A stretch of DNA of 64,000 nucleotides from Clostridia bacterium (lineage in GTDB: Bacteria; Bacillota; Clostridia; Christensenellales; Aristaeellaceae): NCBI GenBank assembly GCA_017936765.1, contig JAGBEX010000029.1:38787-102786 (forward strand). The letters run 5' to 3'. The position numbers and the translations under genes were made by a program. The notes below the pieces were generated by a model that was not told the DNA's origin, did no database searches, and saw only the letters and a list, made by a program, of their open reading frames with translations. This document shows, one piece after another, positions 34,143-42,758 of this stretch (positions are counted from its first letter, which is position 1; every line of letters begins with the position of its first letter).

Positions 34143-35858
34143 TTACTTGCGATAGAGAACGAATCCATACGCCCCCAGTATATCACAATTCAATTGCTCC
34201 TGCCACAGAATTTCGCCAGGAATGCCCACATTGACAGATTCATTGGATCGATTCATCATCACACCGATGACTTCACCAGCTATCTCTCTCGTGTAGTGAA
34301 CCATGCCGCCATCACGCCCAGCGAAGATCATCCGGAAGTCGCCACGCCGGAGTGCAGTATATTGCTGGCGAAGACAAGCTGCTTTCTTGTAGAATGCCTG
34401 GATTTCACTGTCTTTGTTGTCCCAGGGCATAGGATGACGATACTCTTCCTCCAGCACACCGGTCATGCCCTTCTCGTCGCCGTAAAATACGCAGGGCATA
34501 CCGACGAAGGTCATCTGGAACAAGACCGCCAGCTTCATTCGGCTGATGTCTCCGTCGCACAGGGAAAGGAACCTGCTGACGTCATGGCTGTCCAGCAGAT
34601 TCAGCTGACCATAAGTCACCTGACAACGATAGCGCATGAGCATGTCCGTCACGCGGCTACTGAAGGCTTGTGCATCAATATCCTGTAACGCAAAGAAGCG
34701 GCGGCAATGACGGCGGAAGTCATAGTTCATGGTGCTGTCGAACATGCTGCCCTCCAGCCAGTGGGAAGCGGTTTCCCACACTTCGCCGATCAAAGCACAG
34801 TCAGGTTTAGCTGCCTTGACCGCACTGCGGAAAGCGCGCCAGAAACCATCGTTGACTTCGCTGGCTACATCCAGACGCCAACCGTCGATGTCGTACTCCT
34901 TGACCCAGTGAACGCCCACGCGGCAGAAGTAATCCTGCACGGCGGGATTGTCCGTGGCGGTCTTGGGCATCATGCGCTCATAACCGAAGCACTCATAGGT
35001 GGGGTAGTCTTCCATGTTGTCTGGAATGACGACTGGTTCCTGCAAGTGGAAGAACCAATCCCAGTATTCAGAGGCCTTGCCCTTTTCGATAACATCCTTG
35101 AAAGCGTCGAACTTCCAACCGACGTGATTGAACACGCCGTCGATCATCACACGAATGCCCATGCTGTGTGCTGTTTGCACCAGCTCCCTGAAATCCTCAT
35201 CCGTGCCAAATGCAGGATCAATATGGAAGTAGTCAATCAGATCATACTTGTGATATTCACCTGCCACAAAGATGGGGTTCATGTAGATGCAGTTGAAGCC
35301 CATGTCCTTGATATATGGCAGGTTCTCCATGATGCCGCGAATGGTGCCGCCCAGCTTGCCACGGACGATCTCGCCGCTCCAGGTGGTTTCCGTTGGCTGA
35401 CCGGTGATCATACCTTCAGCCGTTGCGAAACTGTCCGGGAAAATGTTGTAGACAATCGCATCCTGCATCCATGCAGGCACATCCGCCCTGTCGGCGCGAT
35501 GATTGTAGGGCAACTGAAAATACTCAGAGCGGTCAATGGTCAGCTCATCATTGAACTGATCGCCATAGTACAGCGTGGACTCATCCGTTTGATCCACCAG
35601 ACGGAAGCCATAACACAAACGCTTGATGTGCGTCTCCAGCGTGACCTCCCACCAGTCGAACAGCTTATCCTGGCAGACTTTCTCCATTTCAGCATAGAAG
35701 TAATCCACCGGTGTGCGACGGCAGGAACGATCACCATAGATCAGCGTGCAGCTTTTCAGGTCGCCCCGTGCAGCGCGGAGCCGGTACACCACATGAGTTT
35801 CATCCAGCCCGAAGGCATATTGCGACATGGGGATATGAAGAATGGCTTCGTATTTCAT
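34143..35858 (-). CDS. Cytoplasmic GH13 neopullulanase/cyclomaltodextrinase-type amylase
   Basis: A 571-residue protein. It has an N-terminal CBM34-like beta domain (1-120), then a GH13 barrel with FPDSF, DGVFNHVG, the nucleophile Asp in DGWRLDVASEV, the acid Glu in IGEVWE and LLDSHDVSRF, and a C-terminal beta domain. The N-terminal domain and these motifs are typical of the neopullulanase/maltogenic amylase group (GH13_20). There is no signal peptide, so it would hydrolyse imported maltodextrins in the cytoplasm. It lies six bases after the ABC permease gene. Confidence 0.9.
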   Translation of the reverse strand: MKYEAILHIPMSQYAFGLDETHVVYRLRAARGDLKSCTLIYGDRSCRRTPVDYFYAEMEKVCQDKLFDWWEVTLETHIKRLCYGFRLVDQTDESTLYYGDQFNDELTIDRSEYFQLPYNHRADRADVPAWMQDAIVYNIFPDSFATAEGMITGQPTETTWSGEIVRGKLGGTIRGIMENLPYIKDMGFNCIYMNPIFVAGEYHKYDLIDYFHIDPAFGTDEDFRELVQTAHSMGIRVMIDGVFNHVGWKFDAFKDVIEKGKASEYWDWFFHLQEPVVIPDNMEDYPTYECFGYERMMPKTATDNPAVQDYFCRVGVHWVKEYDIDGWRLDVASEVNDGFWRAFRSAVKAAKPDCALIGEVWETASHWLEGSMFDSTMNYDFRRHCRRFFALQDIDAQAFSSRVTDMLMRYRCQVTYGQLNLLDSHDVSRFLSLCDGDISRMKLAVLFQMTFVGMPCVFYGDEKGMTGVLEEEYRHPMPWDNKDSEIQAFYKKAACLRQQYTALRRGDFRMIFAGRDGGMVHYTREIAGEVIGVMMNRSNESVNVGIPGEILWQEQLNCDILGAYGFVLYRK

Positions 35859-35864
35859 GGTCGG

Positions 35865-36710
35865 TCATCCTTTCACTCCGCCCGAGGTCAGGCCGGAGAC
35901 CATGTGTTTCTGGGACAGGAAGAAGATCACCAGCACCGGGAAGCTCACCACCAGAGAGGCAGCAGCAAACACGGGCCACGATCCGCTGGTTTCGGTTGCC
36001 TGCAGAGAGTACAGGCCGGAGGCCAGCGTCATTCTGTCCGAGCCGGTCAGGAAATTAATGGAGAAGATGTACTCGTTCCAAACAAAATTCACAATCATCA
36101 CGCCAGTCACAATCAGCGTAGGTCTTGCCAGCGGCAGAACGATCTTCGTCACGATATTCAGGTCGCTGCAGCCATCGATTCGTCCGGCCTCTTCGATTTC
36201 CACGGGGATTGCATCAAAGTAGCCCTTCATATTCAGCAGCGCGAACACGGACATGGTACCTGCATAGATGATGATCAGACCAATATGGGTATTGACCAGG
36301 CCCAGAGTGCTCATCAGCTTGTAAATGGCAAACATAGACAGGATTGACGGGAAGGAGTACAGGAGCAGCAGCACCCGCAGCACTGCCGTCCGGCCTGCGA
36401 AGCGCTTGCGCGAGAACACATACGCTGCCGGAACTGCCGTTGCCATGGCAAGGATCACCGTAGCCGCCGTCAGCAGCATGGTGTTCTGGAACCAGAGGAT
36501 GACAGGCTCATCGGTGAAAACCTTGGCATAGTGCGCCAGCGTGAATTCCTTGGGGATGAAGGAGAAGTTTGATGAAAGCAGGCTGCCCTTGGCGTCCAGC
36601 GATACAGACAGCGCGTACAGGATAGGCAGCAGTGCCAGGAAACAGCAGACAATGAAGAACAGATTGATGACGGTACCGGAGGCAACACGCCGGATTGTTT
36701 TCACTTTCAT
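35865..36710 (-). CDS. Maltodextrin-type ABC transporter permease (MalG-like)
   Basis: A 281-residue protein with six membrane segments and the EAA loop (EIEEAGRIDGCSDLNIVTKI), followed by the C-terminal FFLSQKHMVSGLTSGGVKG typical of MalG-type permeases. It overlaps the upstream permease gene by four bases (ATGA). No ATPase gene is in the operon, so a shared MsiK-type ATPase from elsewhere in the genome is expected. Confidence 0.92.
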   Translation of the reverse strand: MKVKTIRRVASGTVINLFFIVCCFLALLPILYALSVSLDAKGSLLSSNFSFIPKEFTLAHYAKVFTDEPVILWFQNTMLLTAATVILAMATAVPAAYVFSRKRFAGRTAVLRVLLLLYSFPSILSMFAIYKLMSTLGLVNTHIGLIIIYAGTMSVFALLNMKGYFDAIPVEIEEAGRIDGCSDLNIVTKIVLPLARPTLIVTGVMIVNFVWNEYIFSINFLTGSDRMTLASGLYSLQATETSGSWPVFAAASLVVSFPVLVIFFLSQKHMVSGLTSGGVKG

Positions 36711-37618
36711 GCGTTTGCCTCCTTACTGCGCCGGTTTGTCACTTGTGCGAAGACGATCAGCAGCACAAAAATCATGATGGAGATAGCAGATGAGTAGCCG
36801 TAGTTGTTGGTGATGAAGGCATTCTCGTACGCGTAGGTAATGATCGTATGGATATGCGCACCTGTCTGCGAACCCACCTGCTGGGTCATCAGATAGATGA
36901 CGTCAAACTGCTTGAAGGTGGTGAACAGCGTGATCATCACCGAGGGGCCGATGATGGGCTTCAGGCAGGGCAGGGTGATGGAGATTGCCTGCCGGATCGG
37001 GCCTGCGCCGTCCAGCGTAGCGGACTCGTAATAGCTCCGGTCGATGGACTTCAAGCCGCCGTCCATGATCATAATCATGAAGGGCAGCGCCAGCCACAGG
37101 TTGACCACCGTGCAGCAGATGAAGGCGCTCACATCATTTTGAAGCCAGCGCACAGTCAAGCCGGACAGATCCTCCATCCATTGCGTCAGGAGGCCGAACT
37201 CGCTGTTGAACATGCCGGTTTTCCACAGCAGAATACTGACATAGCCGGGCATGGCCCAGGGAAACATCAGGATCGTCTTGTACACATTCCGCAGCGGCAG
37301 GTGCTTCACGTTCAGCAGATTTGCGATCAGAAACGCAATCACCAGTTGCATCACCATGTTCACTGCCGTCCAAACAACAGTCATCAGCAGCGCGGACAGG
37401 AAGCCGGAATCAAAGACCAGCAGTGCCCGTTCGTAGTTGCGCAGACCAATGATATCGAAGTTGAACCAGTGGTAGGTGTTCATGTTGGTGAGCGAGATAT
37501 ACCCGGTATAGAGGATCGGGAACACCACGATCAGGAAGATCAGCACCAGCGACGGTGCGGATACCAGATACGCAACTGCCGCTTTCCTCCCGGCCTTTTT
37601 GTTGGTGGGCTGTTTCAT
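36707..37618 (-). CDS. Maltodextrin-type ABC transporter permease (MalF-like)
   Basis: A 303-residue protein with six membrane segments and an EAA-like loop (DRSYYESATLDGAGPIRQAI). The first segment is AYLVSAPSLVLIFLIVVFPI. It pairs with the next permease to form the channel. Its ATG shares one base with the stop of the binding-protein gene (TAATG), so the three genes are tightly coupled. Confidence 0.92.
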   Translation of the reverse strand: MKQPTNKKAGRKAAVAYLVSAPSLVLIFLIVVFPILYTGYISLTNMNTYHWFNFDIIGLRNYERALLVFDSGFLSALLMTVVWTAVNMVMQLVIAFLIANLLNVKHLPLRNVYKTILMFPWAMPGYVSILLWKTGMFNSEFGLLTQWMEDLSGLTVRWLQNDVSAFICCTVVNLWLALPFMIMIMDGGLKSIDRSYYESATLDGAGPIRQAISITLPCLKPIIGPSVMITLFTTFKQFDVIYLMTQQVGSQTGAHIHTIITYAYENAFITNNYGYSSAISIMIFVLLIVFAQVTNRRSKEANA

Positions 37619-38832
37619 TATTTCATCGCCTCAATCAGTTCAAGTGCCTTTTTCTGCGCCGCAGCAGAGGCGGGCTCAATATCCTGGCCGCTCATGTTGA
37701 CGTCGGTCAGCAGGTTGCCGGTAACCGTCCACATCACATCCATTTCAGGGATGTTGGGCATGGGAATGGCGGTTTCAGCGGTCTGCTTCATGGCCATGAT
37801 CAGCGGATCGGAGGTCACTTCCTCCAGTGTGTAGCAGCTTTCCACAGCAGGAGCGCAGCCGCTGACCTTCGCCAGCTTGACGCTAACTTCCGGCTGCATC
37901 AGCACTTCGAGTACCTTGACAATAGCTGCCTGCTTTTCCGGTACATGTACCTTGAGAACATGCAGACCCTGGATGCCGGAGTACGGAGCCAGCGGCAGAC
38001 CGGTTTCATCCACGATCGGCATGGGGGCAATCCCTACATTGATGCCGGCAGCACGGACGGTAGGAACAAACCAGGGGCCAGCGATGGTTGCATGCGCCAT
38101 ACCCTCGGTAAAGAGCGTATTGACCGTAGCATACTCCGTTTCACCGGGCATGTAGTCCACAAACTTCTTGTGGTAAGCCAGTGCAGCCTTGACCTCGCTA
38201 CTATCCAGGCAGGGAACGCCCGCGTCAGTGATCAAACTGCCACCAAAGCCATGAATCCAGCCAGCCGCATAGTAGGGTGTGGAGTGCTGCTCCACAAAGC
38301 CATAGTGACCGTACTTGGTCTTGCGCTGCATGTAGGAGTAGAGCTGTTCCGTAGTGGCGGGAACATCTTCTTCAGCCATGTACTTCTTGTTGTACATAAA
38401 CAGCAGCGTCTCAAAGTACAGGGGCACCTGGTAGAGCTTGCCCTTGTAGGTTGCGCCCTTGACCGTCAGCGGTACATAGCCAGCCAGCGCATCCTCGCCC
38501 AGCAGCTCGGTGATCGGCGTCAGGATGCCCATTTCGGCATATACGCCAATCTTATCATGGGCGAAGAAGTACATATCGGGCGCAGCGTTCTTATCATTGC
38601 CTACCAGCTTCAGGGATTCCGTCATGCCGGTCTTCTTTTCGAACACCACCACGATGTCAGGCTCCAGTACCTTGACTGCCTCCTGCAGCACGGCGATGAC
38701 AGCGTCTTCCTTATCATGCCAGATGGTGATTGTCACAGGGCCGCTCTTTCCACCCTGATTGCCGGTGTTGCCGGAGCAGCCGGTCAGCAGGAAAAGAATG
38801 CAGACCATCAGGATACACAAGACTTTACGCAT
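37618..38832 (-). CDS. Extracellular maltodextrin-type binding lipoprotein (MalE-like)
   Basis: A 404-residue protein starting at 38832 after AGGAGG. A lipoprotein signal peptide ends in LLTGC, so the protein is anchored through Cys18. The mature part is a type I solute-binding protein (VTITIWHDKEDAVIAVLQEA, DMYFFAHDKIGVYAEMG, WIHGFGGSLITDAG) close to maltose/maltodextrin receptors. It delivers oligosaccharides to the two permeases encoded next. Confidence 0.92.
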   Translation of the reverse strand: MRKVLCILMVCILFLLTGCSGNTGNQGGKSGPVTITIWHDKEDAVIAVLQEAVKVLEPDIVVVFEKKTGMTESLKLVGNDKNAAPDMYFFAHDKIGVYAEMGILTPITELLGEDALAGYVPLTVKGATYKGKLYQVPLYFETLLFMYNKKYMAEEDVPATTEQLYSYMQRKTKYGHYGFVEQHSTPYYAAGWIHGFGGSLITDAGVPCLDSSEVKAALAYHKKFVDYMPGETEYATVNTLFTEGMAHATIAGPWFVPTVRAAGINVGIAPMPIVDETGLPLAPYSGIQGLHVLKVHVPEKQAAIVKVLEVLMQPEVSVKLAKVSGCAPAVESCYTLEEVTSDPLIMAMKQTAETAIPMPNIPEMDVMWTVTGNLLTDVNMSGQDIEPASAAAQKKALELIEAMK

Positions 38833-38868
38833 GACAGATACCTCCTGAATAACGGATGATAGCGAAAA

Positions 38869-38897
38869 CAGGAGAGGAGCGTCATACTCCTCTCCTG
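38869..38897 (-). terminator. Intra-operon hairpin between the CBM and binding-protein genes
   Basis: A perfect 11-bp stem, CAGGAGAGGAG with CTCCTCTCCTG, followed on the minus strand by TTTTC. It may end some transcripts and so raise the CBM protein over the transporter. Confidence 0.65.
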
Positions 38898-38910
38898 CGA
38901 AAGACAAGCT

Positions 38911-39897
38911 TTACTCGGCAGGCTTTTCGTAGGCCACAGTCGCTTCTTCTGCGCTGACGACCGTCACATACAGATCCTTGCCAGCGTCGACGCGAAGATC
39001 GGTGGTCTGAACGCTGCCTTCATTGGCATTGATGATCACGCTGTTGATCCAGCCGGGAACGGTGATGGCATACCAGCCGTCTTCGCCAGCAGTCAGAGCC
39101 TCACCAGGCCAGCCAGCAAAGGCGTTGGTTCCGGAGGGATGCTCCCAAGCCCACAGGCAGGGATTCGCCCAATCGGCAGGAACCTTGGCGTAAACGGTGA
39201 TGTCCTCGGCCTTGGGGGCGGTGGGATCGTCGTAGGTCACTTCGACAGCCCCGTCGGCAGCCACGGTGATCCACAGATCAGCGGGATCCAGATCCTTGAG
39301 GTCAGCGGTCTGAACGGTACCGCCGTTGGCATTGATGATAACGCAGTTGCACCAGGTGGGAACCTTCGCGGAATACCAGCCGTTGGCATTGGCCTTCATG
39401 GTGCGGCCAGGCCAGGGAGCAAAGGCGTTCTTGCCGGAGGGATCTTCCCAAGCCCAGACGCCGGGGTTTTCCCAGGAAGCATCGACCTGTGCATACACGG
39501 TGTAGCGCTCGGTGTAAGCGGGAGCCTCACCGGTGGTCTGCGCCTCGAAGGACACGGCAGCGGTCTTGTCTTCGGCAACGGTGATCCAAGCGGACTGCTT
39601 GTCGATCTTGACTTCATCAGTCTGGACGCCGCCGTCATTGGCGTTGATGATCACGCTCTCCATACCAGCGGGCAGGTAGATGTAGTACCAGCCCTCGTTG
39701 GCAGGATCGGGTTCCATTTGATCGCCCGGCCAAGCGGCAAAGGCGTTGGTGCCATCGCTGCTCCAGGCCCAAACGCAGGGCCAAGTCCAGTCAGCGGGAA
39801 CCTTAGCATACACGACCAGCATTTCCGCTTCTTCTGCCATAGCAGGCAGGATGGGCAGCATCATGAGGCAGAGCAGCAAAGCAATCAGTTTCTTCAT
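38911..39897 (-). CDS. Secreted protein of three starch-binding modules
   Basis: A 328-residue protein with a signal peptide (1-21, MKKLIALLLCLMMLPILPAM) followed by three tandem CBM26-like modules of about 95-100 residues. Each has the pattern VYAKVPADW ... WAW ... NAFAxWPG ... GWY ... VIINANxGxVQT (starts near residues 28, 132 and 231). The aromatic residues are those expected to stack on starch glucose units. There is no catalytic domain, sortase motif or membrane anchor, so it would act as a released or loosely bound starch-capture protein. It is the first gene of the operon. Confidence 0.88.
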   Translation of the reverse strand: MKKLIALLLCLMMLPILPAMAEEAEMLVVYAKVPADWTWPCVWAWSSDGTNAFAAWPGDQMEPDPANEGWYYIYLPAGMESVIINANDGGVQTDEVKIDKQSAWITVAEDKTAAVSFEAQTTGEAPAYTERYTVYAQVDASWENPGVWAWEDPSGKNAFAPWPGRTMKANANGWYSAKVPTWCNCVIINANGGTVQTADLKDLDPADLWITVAADGAVEVTYDDPTAPKAEDITVYAKVPADWANPCLWAWEHPSGTNAFAGWPGEALTAGEDGWYAITVPGWINSVIINANEGSVQTTDLRVDAGKDLYVTVVSAEEATVAYEKPAE

Positions 39898-39922
39898 CTT
39901 TGTTTCCTCCTTATTTTCCGGC

Positions 39923-40005
39923 CATCCCCCGACGTTGCGTCGGGTGCTGGCTTCACTCGATCATTGCAAGCAATGATCTGCGTTCGTCGGCTTTACCGAC
40001 CTTCA
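39923..40005 (-). promoter_or_regulatory. Structured leader of the starch operon
   Basis: The expected transcript holds three hairpins before the start codon: GTCGG/CCGAC (near 39991-40005), GATCATTGC/GCAATGATC (39959-39978) and CCCGAC/GTCGGG (near 39930-39946). They may protect the messenger or attenuate it; no known riboswitch is recognised. Confidence 0.5.
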
Positions 40006-40035
40006 TTCGAGTTTGAACGGCAACTCTGTAATTCA

Positions 40036-40087
40036 AGTATATCGCAGCGAAATGGAAAGTCAACAACGAAAAAGGAAACCGGTTTCC
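40036..40087 (-). promoter_or_regulatory. Starch operon promoter and LacI-type operator
   Basis: Minus strand: TTGACT (40063-40058), 16 bases, TATACT (40041-40036). Ten bases upstream of the -35 is the perfect palindrome GGAAACCGGTTTCC (40074-40087) with a central CG, as expected for a LacI-family regulator. Confidence 0.75.
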
Positions 40088-40177
40088 TCAATGTAATCCT
40101 TATAAATCAACGGTTTTACGATTGCTCTCTCGAAAGAAAAGAGTGATAACACATCGATTTCTATAGTTTGACAGATA

Positions 40178-40208
40178 AGAGGGCAGCCCGCATCGCAGGC
40201 TGCCCTCT
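40178..40208 (-). terminator. tnpV terminator
   Basis: AGAGGGCAGCC pairs with GGCTGCCCTCT, just after the tnpV stop on the minus strand. The T run is short. Confidence 0.65.
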
Positions 40209-40222
40209 CCCTATACTCCCCA

Positions 40223-40636
40223 TCAATCATATGCATCGTAATACACAATCTCTGCTAGTACGATTTCCTCTGCCCGGCTACGGATACTGTTCATCGCACG
40301 AACCCAGGCCATCTGGTCGCTGGCCTTCAAAGCCTCCGTAATGCCCTCGGCTTTCTTCATCTGCTGCATGATCAGCTCCAGCCTGTCGTGTGCCTGCTCG
40401 TTCAAATCTGCCAGGTAGGTCTTCAGCTTCCCGCTGAGCGCAAGCTGGTTGAACAGTATCGGACGATTCTTCCTGATGTACTCCAGGTGCTTCCGTCCCC
40501 AATACCCGATGGATCTGTTTTCCTCCGGTAGCGTCAGCAGGGGGAAATAGTAGTCGCCAACCAGAACGTAATTCAAGCCGTTTTCCGTGATCATTGGCTT
40601 CAGGATGCAAGTGATAGATTCTGTATTTTGTGTCAT
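40223..40636 (-). CDS. tnpV: TnpV-like transposon protein
   Basis: A 137-residue protein starting at 40636 after AAAGGAG. It closely fits TnpV of Tn4451-type and other clostridial elements: SIGYWGRKHLEYIRKNRPIL, SGKLKTYLADLNEQAHDRLE and ALKASDQMAWVRAMNSIRSR. TnpV is found on many mobile elements but its function is unknown. No TnpX-type serine recombinase is present, so it is either a remnant or works with the tyrosine integrase. Confidence 0.82.
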   Translation of the reverse strand: MTQNTESITCILKPMITENGLNYVLVGDYYFPLLTLPEENRSIGYWGRKHLEYIRKNRPILFNQLALSGKLKTYLADLNEQAHDRLELIMQQMKKAEGITEALKASDQMAWVRAMNSIRSRAEEIVLAEIVYYDAYD

Positions 40637-40765
40637 AGCGCCTGCTCCTTTCGGTGTTTGTGTATCGCCGGCACTATCATCGTACATGTGATGGAAGCAT
40701 ATTGCAACGAAGTCGAGGGCTATTTCAGATATTTAGCAAAGTTTTCCTAAACATCGCAAAATGGC

Positions 40766-40817
40766 TTGACAGCTAATTACAATTAGCCTATAATCGAAAT
40801 GGCTAATTGCAATTAGC
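40766..40817 (+). promoter_or_regulatory. Consensus promoter with two TetR operators
   Basis: TTGACA (40766-40771), 17 bases, TATAAT (40789-40794). The spacer is filled by the palindrome GCTAATTACAATTAGC (40772-40787). A second copy, GCTAATTGCAATTAGC (40802-40817), covers the start of transcription, with centres 30 bases apart. This fits autorepression by the TetR protein. Confidence 0.85.
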
Positions 40818-40832
40818 TAAAGGAGATGTTTC

Positions 40833-41456
40833 ATGAATACGAAGCAAAGAATCCTTGATGCCGCATTGACGCTGTTTTCGCAAAATGGGTATGCCAATGT
40901 TTATGTGGGACAAATTGCGGAAGCAGTGGGCATCAAGGCGCCGTCGCTGTACAAGCATTACAAAAGCAAGCAGGATATCTTCCAGGCGATCCTCGATGAG
41001 ATGAAAAGCCGCTATGATGCACAGGCGGCTGCTCTGAACATGAATGGTAACAACGCAGTTGCCGATGCCAATACATTCGCTGCTGTTTCGGAAGATGGAC
41101 TTGTCCGCATGGGGATGGGGCTGTTCATGTACTTTCTTCATGATGATTATGCTCAGCGATTCCGCAAGATGCTGACCGTCGAACAATTTCGTGATCCAGA
41201 TCTGGCGCAGCTGTTCGGTCGACAGTATGCGGATGAACCGCTGGCCTATCAAGCCTTGATGTTTTCCATGCTTGAAAAAAACGGCGTGCTGAAAGAACAG
41301 GATCCGAATGTCATGGCGATACAGTATTATGCGCCGATCTACATGCTACTGACGATGTGTGACCGTGAACCCCACAGGGAGGCAGAACTCACTGTACTGC
41401 TTGAACAGCATATCCGGCAGTTCAGCAGGATCTACAGCAAGGAGGACAACGTATGA
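40833..41456 (+). CDS. TetR family repressor
   Basis: A 207-residue protein. Its N-terminal helix-turn-helix (QRILDAALTLFSQNGYANVY, IAEAVGIKAPSLYKHYKSK) is typical of TetR. The ligand domain (about 60-200) is of the kind seen beside oxidoreductases. The start follows AAAGGAG. Two perfect operators overlap the promoter, so it should repress itself and the coupled flavoprotein gene (ATGA overlap). The inducer is unknown. Confidence 0.92.
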   Translation: MNTKQRILDAALTLFSQNGYANVYVGQIAEAVGIKAPSLYKHYKSKQDIFQAILDEMKSRYDAQAAALNMNGNNAVADANTFAAVSEDGLVRMGMGLFMYFLHDDYAQRFRKMLTVEQFRDPDLAQLFGRQYADEPLAYQALMFSMLEKNGVLKEQDPNVMAIQYYAPIYMLLTMCDREPHREAELTVLLEQHIRQFSRIYSKEDNV

Positions 41457-42151
41457 ATATCGTACTGATCCACGGACAGAACCATACAGGAAGCTCCTGC
41501 CACATTGGCCGGAAGATCGTGGACAAGATCACAGGGGAAAAGACAATCACTGAGTTCTTTTTGCCGAAGGATCTGAATCACTTTTGTACGGGCTGCTACA
41601 GCTGCATCGATGATGACAACAGATGCCCTTATGCTGCGGAAAAACGCCGCATCATGGATGTGGTGGAGCAGGCGGATCTGTTGATCTTTACAACGCCGAC
41701 ATACTGTATGCGGGCCTCCTCGCCGATGAAGGCGTTTATTGAGCTGAACTTCACCTACTGGATGGTACACAGACCGCGTGCCTGCATGTTTGAAAAGAGG
41801 GCGGTTGTTGTTTCCACAGCAGCGGGCATGGGCACTGGCTCAGCGATCAAGGACATTGCAATGGCCCTGGAGTATTGGGGCGTGCCGCACATCACAAAGT
41901 ACGGCATCAGCGTGCAGGCGGCAAACTGGGGCATGGTGTCAGAGAAGAACAAAGCCAAGATCGAAAAGGACACGGCAAGAATCGCTGGCAAGCTGTCCTG
42001 TGCTGGCAAGCCGAAGGTGGGAATCCGGACGAAGCTGCTGTTCGGTATGATGCGAATGATGCAGCAGAAGAACTGGGGTTCCAGCCCTGCAGAAAAGCAG
42101 TACTGGATTGACAAGGGCTGGCTGGGCAAAGGCCGTCCCTGGAAAAACTGA
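41453..42151 (+). CDS. Flavodoxin-fold NAD(P)H oxidoreductase / iron-sulfur flavoprotein-like
   Basis: A 232-residue protein. The FMN-binding start is MNIVLIHGQNHTGSS. The CTGCYSCIDDDNRCPY segment (about 45-60) resembles the compact cysteine motif of iron-sulfur flavoproteins, although one cysteine spacing is unusual. FTTPTYCMRASSPMKAFIE is the usual second flavin-binding segment. It probably reduces a quinone, nitro compound or similar electrophile; this is inferred from the family and the TetR control. Confidence 0.85.
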   Translation: MNIVLIHGQNHTGSSCHIGRKIVDKITGEKTITEFFLPKDLNHFCTGCYSCIDDDNRCPYAAEKRRIMDVVEQADLLIFTTPTYCMRASSPMKAFIELNFTYWMVHRPRACMFEKRAVVVSTAAGMGTGSAIKDIAMALEYWGVPHITKYGISVQAANWGMVSEKNKAKIEKDTARIAGKLSCAGKPKVGIRTKLLFGMMRMMQQKNWGSSPAEKQYWIDKGWLGKGRPWKN

Positions 42152-42168
42152 ATGCTTAATTGAATCGC

Positions 42169-42206
42169 GAGCCTGCACCAACGGTACGGTGCAGGCGCGG
42201 TTTTTT
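42169..42206 (+). terminator. Terminator of the TetR-flavoprotein pair
   Basis: GCCTGCACC pairs with GGTGCAGGC, followed by GCGG and T6. Confidence 0.85.
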
Positions 42207-42254
42207 GAAGGCGTTCCATTCATGATAATGCTTTGCAACAAACCAAACGGGAGA

Positions 42255-42755
42255 CTATTGTCCATCTTCCAGAAGCAGCCCATTTCGCTCCCCGCATCGA
42301 AGCAGGAAGCTCGGCTGCCCCGTTCCGATTCCCTCAAACGCCGGATTCGCCAGCAGATGATTTACCGTCAATCCACCGGCATCCTCATTGCGCAGATGCT
42401 TTGTTGCCTCGGCGATGTATCTGCGTTTCGCCTCAAGGCGTTCATGCTCCCGCTGCTGTTCCGGAGTAAACGGTATGCCGGCGGCAACCATCATGTCAAA
42501 AGCAGTGTCCGGCGTTGCGGCAGCATAATGCATATCGCGGCACGCTGCGCGAATCTCTGCCACCGTGGGCAGCCACTTTGACTTGGAAACAAGCTGCATC
42601 ACGGCCATCATCACGATGTCCGTGGGCAAGTCCTGCAGCGTCACTGTCCATGTGCAGAGCAGCATGTACTTTTCCTCCTGGCTCATGGTCTTGAATGCGT
42701 AGCTGTAATTGGCCTTCATGATAGCCAGCAGCTGGTTCACATCTTCCGTTGTCAT
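42255..42755 (-). CDS. Phage-type helicase loader/inhibitor-like protein
   Basis: A 166-residue protein. The N-terminal 80 residues (EDVNQLLAIMKANYSYAF, TWTVTLQDLPTDIVMMAVMQ, WLPTVAEIRAAC) match the pattern of small phage helicase-loader proteins of the G39P kind, which bring the replicative helicase to the origin. Its ribosome-binding site is formed by the last codons of the upstream initiator gene. This supports autonomous replication of the excised element. Confidence 0.75.
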   Translation of the reverse strand: MTTEDVNQLLAIMKANYSYAFKTMSQEEKYMLLCTWTVTLQDLPTDIVMMAVMQLVSKSKWLPTVAEIRAACRDMHYAAATPDTAFDMMVAAGIPFTPEQQREHERLEAKRRYIAEATKHLRNEDAGGLTVNHLLANPAFEGIGTGQPSFLLRCGERNGLLLEDGQ

Positions 42756-42758
42756 GGG

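Noticed and set aside
40223..40636. TnpV as evidence for a complete Tn4451-type transposon
   Set aside because: No TnpX-type serine recombinase or mobilisation gene is present; integration is explained by the tyrosine integrase.
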